DNA of 64,000 nt from Ahaetulla prasina (Eukaryota > Chordata > Lepidosauria > Squamata > Colubridae). The stretch is from contig NC_080543.1 in assembly GCF_028640845.1 (NCBI RefSeq), positions 96,895,825 through 96,959,824 on the forward strand, given 5' to 3'. The notes under the pieces are model-generated. The model was not told where the DNA came from and made no database searches. It saw only the letters and a program-made list of their open reading frames with translations. Positions 1-10,790 of the stretch are shown piece after piece. Position numbers and translations under genes: made by a program. Every line of letters starts with the position of its first letter. Position 1 is the first letter of the stretch.

Positions 1-383
1 TTGTGAAGTCGTGTCCAACCCATTGCGACCCCATGCACAAGGTTCCTCCAGGCCTTCCCGTCCTCTACTATCCCCCGGAGTCCATTTAAGGTCACGCCAA
101 CTGCTTCAGTGATTCCATCCAGCCACCTCGTTCTCTTTCGTCCCTTTCTTCTTTTGTTCTCAATCTTTCCCAGCATTAGGCTCTTCTCCAGTGAGTCCTT
201 CTTTCTCATTAGGTGGCCAAAGTATTTCAGTTTCATCTTCAGGATCTGGCCTTCTAAAGAGCAGTCAGGGTTGATCCCCTCTAGGACTGACCGATTTGAT
301 CGCCTTGCAGTCCAAGGGACTTGCAGGAGTCTTCTCCAGCACCATAGTTCAAAGGCCTCAATTCTTTGGCGCTCAGCCTTTCT
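1..383 (-). mobile_element. BovB (RTE clade) LINE, 3'-proximal part of ORF, left half
   Basis: The minus strand reads as the end of a BovB-type reverse transcriptase ORF, with several frame breaks. The right half continues at 5998 after a full-length L1 insertion. The 16 bases at 368-383 are repeated at 5982-5997 as the L1 target-site duplication. BovB is the LINE family known to be shared by squamates and ruminants through horizontal transfer. No intact product is expected. Confidence 0.8.
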
Positions 384-622
384 TTTTTTTTTTTCTTTTT
401 TTTTATTCAAAAAGTTTTACAAAATTTTTTCCCCCCCTTTCCCCCCTCCTCCCCCCTCCCTTCGCAACCCCCCTCCCCCCCCCGACTTCCCGGAACGAGC
501 ACAAGGTATAGTTAAAAATAAAACAAGCATATGCTAAAAAAATTTCATCCCAACTTAATTATACCCCTGCAATCATCAATTCCTAACTTCCCCCCAAAGC
601 AATCAAACATAATACATCATAA

Positions 623-3600
623 TCATTCAAAAACAGTCTGATAACTCTTAGTCTGATATCTACGTTGAATATAGTCAATCCACTTTTTCCATTCCTTTAA
701 GTATCTTTCTTGCGTATTGTCTTTCAAAAAGGCTGATATCTTCGCCATCTCAGCCAAATTGGCAACTTTCAATATCCATTCTTCTATTGTTGGTACTTCT
801 TTTTTCTTCCAATATTGTCCTATTAGTAATCTTGCTGCAGTTATTAGATTTAAAATCAATTTAGTCTCAATTACTGTACAATCCGTAATAATTCCCAACA
901 AGAAAAATTGCGGCAGGAACTTTATCTTCTTTTTCAGAACATTTTGTAAAATCCACCAAATTTTTATCCAAAAGGCCTTTATGTCCTTACAAGTCCACCA
1001 AATGTGAAAATATGTAGCGTCATCACAATTACATCTCCAACATTTTGCTTGCATTTCTGGATACATACACGATAATTTTTTAGGATCTAGATGCCATCTA
1101 TAAAACATTTTATAAAAATTTTCCCTCAGATTCTGTGCCTGTGTGAATTTAACATTTCTAACCCAAATTTTTCCCCACGTTTCCAATAATATTGGCTCCT
1201 GAAAATTTTGTGCCCACTTTATCATACAGTCCTTTACCAAGTCCCTTTCAGAATCTATTTCAAGTAACACATTATACAATCTTTTTATGTGCTCCTGTGA
1301 CTGATTTCTAATTTGCTTTACCAAATTTCCCTCGTTCTGCTCTATACCAATTTTCTGATCTCCCTTCCATCTAGCACGTAATTGCTCATATTGAAACCAA
1401 GTATAATTTTTCCCTTCCTCTCTTAACACTTGCAGAGATTTTAACTGCAAATTACCTCTTTCAGTATACAAAAGATCTTTATATGTAATCATTTCCTGAT
1501 TCTGTTCTATGTTTATATTTTCTACTGTATGTCTAGGACATGCCCATATAGGAACCTTATAATTTAGTTTATAAGAGTATTTTTCCAAACACATGAAGGG
1601 CATTTCTTAGCACATGATTTTTAAAGGCCTTATCCACTTTTTGTCATAAATTAAATATGCATGCCATCCATATAACAAATCATAACCTTCTATATTCAAA
1701 ATTCTGTCCTCTGTTAAATTAAACCAATCACTTATTGCAGAGAGAGCAGCTGCTTCATAATATAATTTAAAATTAGGCATTTTAAACCTCCCTTTCCGAG
1801 AATCTTGAATTATTTTCATTTTAACCCTAGCTTTTTACCTTCCCATATAAATTTGTTAATTCCTTCTGCCATTCCTCAAGATTCTTATCTTTCTTAATTA
1901 TTGGTATCATCTGAAAGAGGAATAAAAATCTAGGTAAAACATTCATTTTAATAGCAGCAATTCTCCCAGCAAAGATAATTGCAATTTTTCCAAACAATCA
2001 ACTCCTTCTGAACTTTTGCCATAAAACCTCATAGTTATTCTTATACAATTTCACATTTGATGACGTAATATAGACCCTAAGTACTTAACCTTCTTTACAA
2101 TTTCAAATCCTGTTACTTCCTCTAGTTTTTCTTTCTGTTGTCTGGCCATATTTTTATTATCACTTTTGTCTTTTCTGATTTACCTTAAACCCTGAGACAT
2201 TCCCATATTGATCAATTATTTCCAACAAAGATTTACTAGAATTTATAGGGTTTGTTAAAGTAATCACCAAATCATCTGCAAAAGCTCTTAACTTATATTC
2301 ATACTGTCTAACTCTAATTCCTCTATCTCCTTTACTTCTCGTATTTTATCCAATAATGGTTCTAGAGTTAAAATAAACAATAATGGTGATAAAGGACATC
2401 CCTGTCTTGTTCCTTTCGCAATCTTAAAAGGTTCTGTTAAGCTACCATTGATTATAATCTGTGCTGTTTGCTCTCCATAAATTGCCCTAATTATTCTTAA
2501 AAACCATCTCCAAATTGCATCTTTTCTATTAATTTAAATAAAAATCCCAATGCAATCGATCAAAAGCTTTCTCTGCATCGAGAAAATAAATGCTGCTGGA
2601 ATAAAATTTTTCTTTTCTAAGTACTCCAGTAAATTAACAATCTGCCTAACATTATTCCTCATCTGTCTCCCTTTTATAAATCCAGATTGATCATTATGAA
2701 TTCTTTGCTGCAGAATCAACATTAATCTATTAGCTATTATTTTAACAAAAATCTTATAATCATTATTTAAAAGTGAGATTGGCCTATAATTCCCAGGTTT
2801 AGAACAATCCTGTTCCTCTTTTGGTATCAATGAAATAGAAGAGGTTCTCCATGAGGGGGGAATTCCCCCTCCTAGTTGTATCTGATTAAATAATTCCTTA
2901 AGTGGACCTAACATCTCATCCTGTAAATTCCTATAATAACTAACTGTAAGCCCATCCGTACCAGGAGTTTTCCCATTTTAATTGTTTAATTACCAAAATA
3001 ATTTCTTCCGAGGTTATAGGCCGATTCAATTCATCCGTTTGTTCTAAAGTTAAATTTTTAACCTTATATTCCTTCAAATATTTATCAATATCCCTATTCA
3101 ATATATTATCTTTAAGATATAAATTTGTATAATATTCTAAAAAAGCTTTTTTAATTTTATCCTGTTGATATCTCTCTTTACCTTTTTATTCTATTTTTCT
3201 ATAGTACGTTGTTTTGTCTTTTCCTTAAAGTGTATGCTAACCACCTACCAGGTCTATTTGCGTTACAAAAGTATTATGTTTGGCATATTGTATATTTGTT
3301 GCCACCTGATCAGCCATTATCATATTAAATTGATTCTGTAGTAACTTTATTGCATCTTTAAGTTTTTGATCATGTGGATTATGTATTAATAATTGTTGTT
3401 TCTTATAAATTTCCTCTTCTAAATACCTCGCTGTCTTTGTTGCTTATTTCTCTGTCTATTATTAAGATATATTAATACACCTCTCATAAAAGCTTTACTG
3501 CAGTCCCAAACCATTTCTATCGATGTTTCATTATTCAAATTATAATCAAAAAATTCTTTCATCTGCTTTTTACATTGATTTACATTATCCTGATATCTAA

Positions 3601-4352
3601 ACAAATTTTCATTTAATCTCCAAGTTCTTCTACCCTCTTTTCCATATTGCAATTCCATCCAAACAGGACTATGATCAGACAAACATCTTGGAAATATCTT
3701 AGTTTTCTTCACCCTAAAAAGCAAATCATTAGAAATTAAAATAAAATCAATACGTGAGAAGGATTGATGCCTATCAGAGAAAAAAGTATAGTCTCTTTCC
3801 TCCAAATTCCGCAGTCTCCATACATCTCTTAACTCAAAATCTTCTATCATATCAAAAAAGGATTTAGGCAGCTTTGCATGTGCAGGTATCTTCTTGGAAG
3901 AAATTCTCTTGTCCTTTCGTGTATCTATTACTCCATTCCAATCTCCCAATATAATACACGATTTATAAACCCATAGATCAACTTATCATATAACATTCTA
4001 TAAAATTTTTCTTGTTGCTGGTTGGGTGCATATATACCAAGCAAGAGAGTCCTTTTTGTTTCTATTGTAAGTTCAATAGCAATATATCTTCCATGAATAT
4101 CTGCCTCTATTAACTTGGCTGGTATATCTTTTCTCAAATAAACCACTATGCCATGTTTTTTCTCCAAAGCTGAAGCAACAAAATGTTTACCTAACTTTGA
4201 GTTTATTAGGTACTTTTGATCTGATAATTTAATATGCGTTCTTGTAAGCAAATAACATCATTTTTAAATTGTTTCAAATAATGAAATATTTTTCTTCTCT
4301 TCTGAGCTGAGTTCAAACCATTGACATTCCAAGTCAAGATTTTATTTGCCAT
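623..4352 (-). pseudogene. L1-A ORF2 (endonuclease / reverse transcriptase), disrupted
   Basis: The frame opens at 4352 on the minus strand with MANKILTWNVNGLNS, the usual start of an L1 AP-like endonuclease. Endonuclease segments follow at 4251-3419. Reverse transcriptase segments lie at about 2914-2000, including a GNYRPISLL motif and a QSGFIKGR motif. The cysteine-containing C-terminal region (CWRCNCDD, WWTCKDIKAFW) lies at 1603-623. At least five frame changes or stops separate these pieces. Intact squamate L1 ORF2 proteins are about 1,200-1,300 residues long, and the combined span fits that length. Confidence 0.88.
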
Positions 4353-5391
4353 TACTGGGCTGCTGAAGCCTTTGGGCAATCAACTGAAGATCGTCCTCCC
4401 GTATCTTGACGTGCTCCTCCCACCGCTTCTGTAGCAGAGTCCTGAACTTTACTTTGAGTTTGTTGCTCCTTTTCTTTACGCTTAAGGGCTCCCCTCGTCA
4501 GTCTTTGTTCTTGTGGTTGTTCCTCTGATGGTAACATCACTGGAATCACCTCAGCTTCCACACCCATTTGAGTCTCTTGAATTCTTTTTCTATTATTTCT
4601 ATATCAAATTTCAGCACTGTAGAAAGAAAATCTTTGGCCTTAAGCACTGTGTCAATACGATATCTCCTTCCTTGATAATACACTGTCAAGCCAACTGGAA
4701 CCACCCATCTAAATTGAATCTGGTATTTCTTAAGTTCTTGTGAAAATGTAAAGTCCTTTCTATCCCTTAACATCTTGGGAGGAATCTCTTTCAAAACCTT
4801 CAACTCCTGTTCCCTATTTTCAAGTTTTTCTGAAAAGCAACTTGCAAAATTTGATTCCTCACTGTTCTTTTCAAAAATAAACCACAATGTCTCTAGGAAG
4901 TTTCTTTTGCCTAGCAATCCAAGAATTAACTCTATAAATTTTGTCAATTTGATAAGCAACCTCTTGTGGATCAAGTTCAATAAATTCAGCCAGAGCTTCT
5001 GATAAAAATTTTTAAATCTTCCCTTTTCCTCATTCAAACCTCTAATTCTCAGAGCTCCTTCCATCATTCTATACTGCATCACCACCACTTGATCTTCATT
5101 TTATCCAATTTGATTTGCATTCCCCATTCTATTTTCTATTTGTTGATTTGACTGAACAATTTCTTGCACCTCCTCCTCCACCACCTCCAGTCTTTTGCCA
5201 AACCTTGAAAAGCCATCAAGATATCTTCTCTTATTTTTTATTATTCTCTTTTATTTCTTCTCTTATTTTCTCATTATTATCCATAATCTCCTTAAACCTT
5301 TCTTCAGACACTTTCCTTGCTCTTTAATCAGATCTTCTAAAGCTAGTTCAGAACCCCTTCTGCCCCCAGTCTTAGGTGGTTTAGTAGCCAT
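4352..5391 (-). pseudogene. L1-A ORF1 (RNA-binding protein), disrupted
   Basis: The start is probably the ATG at 5391-5389 on the minus strand, reading MATKPPKTGGRRGSEL. A lysine- and glutamate-rich coiled-coil region follows, then an RRM-like and C-terminal domain around 5088-4546 with a VVMQYRMMEGALRIRGL segment. L1 ORF1 proteins trimerise and coat their own RNA. The frame is broken near 5090 and again near 4560. The ORF1 end and the ORF2 start are adjacent or overlapping, as in the related element at 20993-29850. Confidence 0.75.
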
Positions 5392-5997
5392 TTCAGTTTT
5401 AAAATTCACAAAATATAAGTCTAGAAACTTCTCTTTTCCCCTTTAAGTATAGGAGAGCTCAGTTCACTTCATTAAAATCCACACATAACATTTCTTATCT
5501 TCTTAGTTGCACAGACTGTTTAAAATTCCATTCGTCACTTTCACTCCCGTTCAGGCGCCATCTTTAAGAGTCAATTAAAACAAAGGAAAAAAAAAATTCC
5601 TCTTTTTTTAGAAGGTAGAAGTCAGGAAATCAAAAATACTTGCAATCCAATAATTGTCCGCTTGCATTCATTCCGTCTGCTTAAAGAGATCCATAAAGAT
5701 AAGACAAGTAGCAGAGATGGACACTTTCTTCTTTTCCTGCTTTTGCAGACACGCACTGAAGTCGGAGAATGGCAGGAATATTTATGGGACCCGTCGACCC
5801 TTCGAGGCTCTGCTTAATTAAAACAAAGCCTCTGGGGAGGTCTACCAACATTTCCTGCTTCTCTTATCTTCCCCCTTTCATCCAGGGAAAAAGATTAAAG
5901 CCGGCTTTTCCTGGCTTACGATGTTCAGTGCGGAGCCCCTTTAATTAGGGCTCAGCGAAGAGGTGGAGCCACCCGGAAGTCGGCGCTCAGCCTTTCT

Positions 5998-6415
5998 TAT
6001 GGTCCAACTTTCACAGCCATACATTGCAACTGGGAAAACCATAGCCTTGATTATACACACTTTCGTTGGCAGGGTGATGTCTCTGCTTTTTAGTATGCGT
6101 CTAGATTTGCCATAGCATTCCTCCCTAGTAGCAAGCATATTTTAATTTCTTGGCTGCAGTCCCCATCTGCAGTGATCTTGGAGCCCAGGAAAATAAAATC
6201 TGTCACTATCTCCATTTCTTCCCCATCTATTTGCCAGGAATTTGCCAGGAATTGAGAGGGCTGGATGCCATGATCTTAGATTTCTTAATGTTGAGTTTCA
6301 AGCCAACTTTTGCACTCTCCTTCTTCACCTGCAAGAGGCTCTTTAGTTCCTCTTTGCTTTCTGACATTAGAGTGGTATCATCTGCATATCTGAGGTTGTT
6401 GATATATAAATATTA
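5998..6415 (-). mobile_element. BovB LINE, right half
   Basis: This continues the BovB ORF interrupted at 384. On the minus strand, 6138-5998 reads as LPTKVCIIKAMVFPVAMYGCESW, here quoted only as its recognisable parts (TLPTKV, AMVFPVAMYGCESW), which are typical of the BovB reverse transcriptase C-terminal part. A 10-base segment (tttgccagga) is tandemly duplicated near 6230-6255. Upstream coding sequence ends near 6415, so the element is 5'-truncated. Confidence 0.82.
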
Positions 6416-8340
6416 GGTGGTGCAAATATCAGATTTTATCTGGACTCTTTCTTCTATTTGAGGAGATGCATGAAGGTGTACCTCCCTTGTGGTAAATCCA
6501 AAGGAAGTATAAAGAGCCTTCTATGGATAGTCTTTAGTTAATGACCATTTGTTCAGTGGCTGTCCGAAGTTATGACAATTCTGAATAGGAAACGTATGGC
6601 TGGTCTTCAAAATTGTGACTGTTGCAGCATTCAGTGATCACACGACCATCATTTTACAGCTTCTTTGCTAACTGCCTACAAATAATGTCAATGGAATTGC
6701 ATAGGACGCTCATGTGATGTCATGCCTAATGACTGCACAGGATTCGCCCAACAATGGCAACTGGACTGCTGGAATTGCTATCACAAGTCAGCTCCATCAA
6801 GTGAAGGCACACCTTATAGCCTTGCCACTTAGTGATGGAGTTCCTGGTCCAGTCATTAACCAAGGAGCAACATATGATTACATTCATACAATAAATCCAC
6901 CTTCCCTAAAATTTCATTGTTCATTTGTGTTCACTTTGGTGTTTTGATATTTAAGGGAGGAGTATACATTAAGATTAAACTAAAGGAGGTACGATGGCAA
7001 ATATTTAAGAGCCCCTGCCCTACGTATGTACAAAAAGAGAAATACAGTTGACTATGCGAATGAAGCCAGAGATTAATTTCAGTTATTGACCAAAACATTC
7101 AGCTGAAGCCAAATTGTGCAATATTATCCCATATATCTAACATTGGATGATAAATAAATCCTTTTATCTAACGTGTCATTCATATGCAATATAAGACTGT
7201 GGTGATACCATCATTTGGTTTCTTTTGCAGGACTTTTGGAAGAGTTCCTAATGGTGTAATGCATTGCGATATCCTGTAGAAACATGTTAAATATATTAAT
7301 ACCACATATATTATTGGCAAGAAAAGACAAGCTGAAGACAGTTTAGGGGATAAAACACAAACACATTTCATGTTTCCACTCTGTAAACTGCACTGCAATC
7401 AATAACGCTGTGCAGCAATCTAGTTTCTAAGAGAAAAAGATTATTCAAATCACCTGTGGACATTCAGGTGTGTCTTTTGGGAAATTTTAGAACGATCTGT
7501 ACTTTCTCTTGCCAAGGGGTGATCACAGGAAAAGATGTTTAATTGTGGGTGCCAGAAGATGCTCAAAATAATTTTTTTCCTACCGAAACTGGATTGCTCC
7601 ATCACTGAGTGATGAACATCAAAGGACCTGCTCTGATTGGATGGATAAAAGGGGCAGGAGTTTTTCAAAGCTGGTACAAACTTTATGAAATGCCTTCTAG
7701 AAAAAACCTCTTCCCTTGATTAATTGAACAGCTCAAGAATGCTTTTCATGCTCCTTCTTCAAAGTTACATTAATGTAAAAGATCCAGAGCTGTTTTAGAC
7801 TAGAGTAGATAGAATATAGAAAAATAAACAAATCCGTAAAACTTAAATGGAAGTAAATTTGTTTCAAGAATGAATATTTTATCAGAAATAGGCTATATTT
7901 AATGATATACTAAGACCATTTTTATTTTTTTATGTGTTTTAAGTCTGATATCAATGTACCTGATACCTGTGTCACTGTTTCTATTCAAGCTCAGTCTGTT
8001 TGAATCTTTTTCATCTTATGAATTTCCCAGCAAGTTATATCTTTTACTAAATTTCTTTGGGAAGAAGCTATTAAAAATTTTAAAAGCAGTGTTCCCTTTG
8101 ATGATCTCCCCCTCCTCCTCCTCCTCCTCCTCCTCACTTTATTTGGCTTTATGGGATATATTTATTCCCATTATTAGTCACAGTCATCCAGATGTTTAGA
8201 CTGGATCTGGCATTTTTATCCATTTATTGAGTCCTTTCTAGGAGAGGTGTTTGATGGCATTAAAGATATCATCTCAGAATATAAACTGTCGCAAGTGAAG
8301 CTGCCTTCTGCAATTGATATGTTGTTCAATGTCATTGAAT
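6416..8340. other. Intergenic DNA without recognisable gene
   Basis: There is no convincing coding sequence. About 6520-6740 carries short phrases such as gttatgacaattct and gtgactgttgcagc. They resemble a degenerate palindromic DNA-transposon repeat common in squamates, of the same kind as the sequence flanking the Gypsy element at 58425. The rest is A+T-rich and looks unique. Confidence 0.5.
8110..8136. repeat. (CTC)n microsatellite
   Basis: About nine tandem CTC triplets lie in non-coding DNA. Confidence 0.9.
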
Positions 8341-8607
8341 TAGTGCATATAACTACTGGCGCAAAGTCAATGAAATGGAGACTGATAGACTCCCCAGGTT
8401 ATGTCTACTAGAGCAAATAAAATCACAATTACAAATCTCCTGGATCATCAAACTAACAAATTTTGTAAGAAGCTGTGGTCTTCCTGTCTCTTGCGTAACA
8501 GGAGCATGATTTAAAAAAAGAGCTGCCCAAAGAATTAAGGATATAGAAGTACAAAATAATATAGCTATCCTTAGTAAGGTGGATAACTTGAAATGGCTGA
8601 ACAAATA

Positions 8608-8643
8608 CAAATAGCTGTCTATTTTCAAATAGACAGCTATTTG
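8608..8643. repeat. Near-perfect palindrome, 17-bp arms
   Basis: The left arm caaatagctgtctattt (8608-8624) is the exact reverse complement of the right arm aaatagacagctatttg (8627-8643), with a two-base spacer. It is not obviously the end of a transposon. The surrounding 8220-9700 DNA has no clear gene. Confidence 0.9.
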
Positions 8644-8992
8644 AAGTTACAACTACCAAAATATCTTAGGGAGTTATTTACGTGAGCGAGATTCGAACAG
8701 CTTGACCCAATAGTCAGATATGGAAGATTCCATTCTATACCCTACAAAATTCAAAATACCTAAAGAAGGGGGCCTGTAACTTGATATCACCCAAGATTTA
8801 GGGACTGAATATATTATATCACTCCAAACTATAACATCTGGAGGAATTTAAACTAAAATAGTGTAGACCACTTCCAAACTCCCGTTACAGCAAGAATCTC
8901 CATAAAGAATGTAAATATAGCAAAGTGGAAACATCAAGCATTTCCTCAGAGGCTCCAAAGAGTCATTGTATTAGTGAGATGGTCACTATAAA

Positions 8993-9022
8993 AAACAAAC
9001 AAACAAACAAACAAACAAACAA
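8993..9022. repeat. (AAAC)n microsatellite
   Basis: About seven aaac/acaa repeats are present. Such tails often mark the 3' end of a SINE or LINE insertion, but the upstream sequence was not identified. Confidence 0.85.
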
Positions 9023-9819
9023 TCCAATGTTAATCACCCAAAGAAACGTGGTGTTATAAATTGATTAAGTGTCTGAACACAGGATGAAGCCCATCCTCAC
9101 TCATGGAAACATTCCCCATCCAACTTATCTCATAGGTTAGGTGTATTCAGCTTTAATTCCAAGAGGACAGGGATGACATAAATAGGATATTAGAGAACAG
9201 AATACAAACCATTATATTGTAATGAAAAGTACAACTGGAGATGAAGTGGGAATTCTCAGCAAGAACACCAAAGTTTCCCAGGGAGGGAGCAGTATATTCC
9301 AGACACAGGCCCAACATAAGAGACTATGCAATTCTGAACTGGATGGGGGAGAGAAGAAAAGGTTGAGGGTAGCCATACCCTAGAATCTCATTTTAATCTA
9401 CAAACTAAAATTGAAAACTTTGTTTAAAAAACTTGATAAAATTACCAGGGTTTCAGATCAACTTAAAGAAGATACCCAGATGCAAGTGACTGCAGCCAAG
9501 CCAGACTTACAATTGGATCGATTGAAATCTATGTCATTGTTGGAGATCTGAAGAAGAAATTGGCTGGAAAACAGAAGGCATTTTTCAGAGGGCTGAAACA
9601 TGGATTTTATAGACTTAAAATTGACAGGTTGGATGAGTGATGAACTGAACTGTCTTAAGAAGATTGATAGAGATTGGAGAATGTATTTATTATATATACT
9701 GTAACTGGAAACAATTTGACTGGACTTTCCTGGGATGATAAATCAATTTTGGAAAATGGATTTGTTGTCTGGCAGTATCTAACTAGTCAAAAATTGACAA
9801 GAGATTCTGTATTTCGGTT

Positions 9820-9989
9820 TGCAGAGAGACTTTCTGAACAAGGGATGCACTGGGGCTATCTAACAAAGAAAAGAACTATGATATTAGTCTTCCAATATTT
9901 GAGGGGATCTCACAGCGAAGAGGGCGGTCAACCTATTCCCAAAAGCACCTGAGGGAGAACAAGAAGTAATGGATGAAAACTTATCAAGA
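9820..9989 (+). mobile_element. CR1 LINE C-terminal ORF fragment, left half
   Basis: The + strand encodes the phrases MILVFQYLRGSHSEEGG and TKKRT, which match the C-terminal part of the CR1 reverse transcriptase. Compare VFQYLRGCHKEEG in the CR1 copy at 49411-49953. The frame continues at 10571 after a solo LTR insertion. Confidence 0.85.
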
Positions 9990-10570
9990 TGTTGTGTCTT
10001 GCCTGCTCTCACCACAGCCGGGGTCTTCTTATTTGCTTCCGAACGCTGAGGAATGTCCTAGTATGCCTCCAGGCCCCAGCACGGGCTCCATGCCCAGACA
10101 GGCTGAGGAGGAGGGGGCACCTCCCGGCCCCAGCCCTGGCTCCATGCCCAGACAGGCTGCGGAGGAGGGAGCACCTCCCGGCCCCAGCCCTGGCTCCATG
10201 CCCAGGCAAACGGAGCAACTAGACCCCTCCCCCTCCCCCACAGCATGTGAGCCTGAGGGAGGTCTATTACCAACAGCTGCCAACTGGAGTGACCCTCGCG
10301 TCAGAAGACTTGATAGGCGGAGGCAACAGAAGGAAGGGAGGGGCAGGCCTGGATAAGTGCTGAGTCATGGAGCCACACCCCATGGCCTATATAAAGGATC
10401 TGCTTTCTGGCATTCTCTGAGTCAGGCAAAGTCTAAACATATCTTGCTGAAGTCACTTTCTGGTCTCCTGCCTGCCTTGAGGACTTTGCTAGGACTTTGG
10501 CAGAGCTGCAGAGGCACGCCTGATTCGGATTTCCCTGACCCGGCTGTCAGCGGAGGAGTGGGACACGACA
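9990..10570 (+). mobile_element. Solo LTR with internal minisatellite, inserted in CR1
   Basis: The 581-bp element begins TGTTGTGTC and ends GACACGACA. It is flanked by caaga (9985-9989) and caagg (10571-10575), a near-perfect 5-bp target duplication. It contains a TATA-like cctatataaagg at about 10385-10396. Removing it restores the continuity of the CR1 coding sequence. The orientation is inferred from the TATA box. Its gtgctgagtcatggagccac phrase (from 10358) recurs in reverse complement in the LTR at 41213-41800, so the two belong to related LTR families. Confidence 0.8.
10070..10205. repeat. Minisatellite of about 60-bp units within the solo LTR
   Basis: Two and a partial third unit of a G+C-rich sequence follow one another, each containing ggctccatgcccagacaggc and ccccagc. 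The open frames across it on both strands are artefacts of the repeat. Confidence 0.85.
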
Positions 10571-10790
10571 CAAGGATACATCCAATCTAGAATTAAGAAG
10601 AAATTTCCTGACAGTGAAAACAACTAACCAATGGAGTGGCTTGGCTCCAGAGGTTGTGGGTGCTTCATCACTTGAGATTCCTAGGAAGAGATTGGACAGC
10701 CATTTGTCTGGAATGATATAGGTTCTCCTGCTAGAGCATGGAGTTGGACTAGAAGATCTCCAAGATCCTTCCAAGTCTGGTTATTATGCA
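10571..10790 (+). mobile_element. CR1 LINE 3' end, right half
   Basis: Coding resumes as SNLELRRNFLTV and continues through the conserved CR1 end (gaggttgtgggtgcttcatc ... ggttggactagaagatctcc type). It is closely similar to the 3' ends at 43790-43887/45680-45775, 32826-32930 and 49353-49953. Confidence 0.85.

Larger units (their letters stand above)
384..5981 (-). mobile_element. Full-length L1 retrotransposon (L1-A) inserted in BovB
   Basis: The element lies on the minus strand and is about 5.6 kb. Its poly(A) tail appears as a T-run at 384-410, and its 3' UTR holds a G-rich polypurine tract, seen as C-rich sequence at 429-485. ORF2 spans about 4352-623 and ORF1 about 5391-4352, with a 5' UTR at 5392-5981. 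A perfect 16-bp target-site duplication (ggcgctcagcctttct) at 368-383 and 5982-5997 shows insertion by target-primed reverse transcription and an essentially full-length copy. Both ORFs are broken, so this copy is dead. Confidence 0.92.
8340..9819. other. Non-genic DNA, possibly ancient L1-like debris
   Basis: The strand has no sustained ORF. Segments at 9380-9640 on the + strand translate to short lysine/glutamine-rich stretches that could be remnants of an L1 ORF1. This is a weak inference from composition only. Confidence 0.3.

Noticed and set aside
7954..8199. 81-residue frame with a serine run
   Set aside because: The serine run is the (CTC)n microsatellite, and the rest is A+T-rich without domain features.
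10009..10283. Overlapping open frames on both strands encoding Pro/Gly/Ala-rich repeats
   Set aside because: They follow the 60-bp G+C-rich minisatellite inside the solo LTR. All frames are open because the unit length is near a multiple of three and lacks stops.
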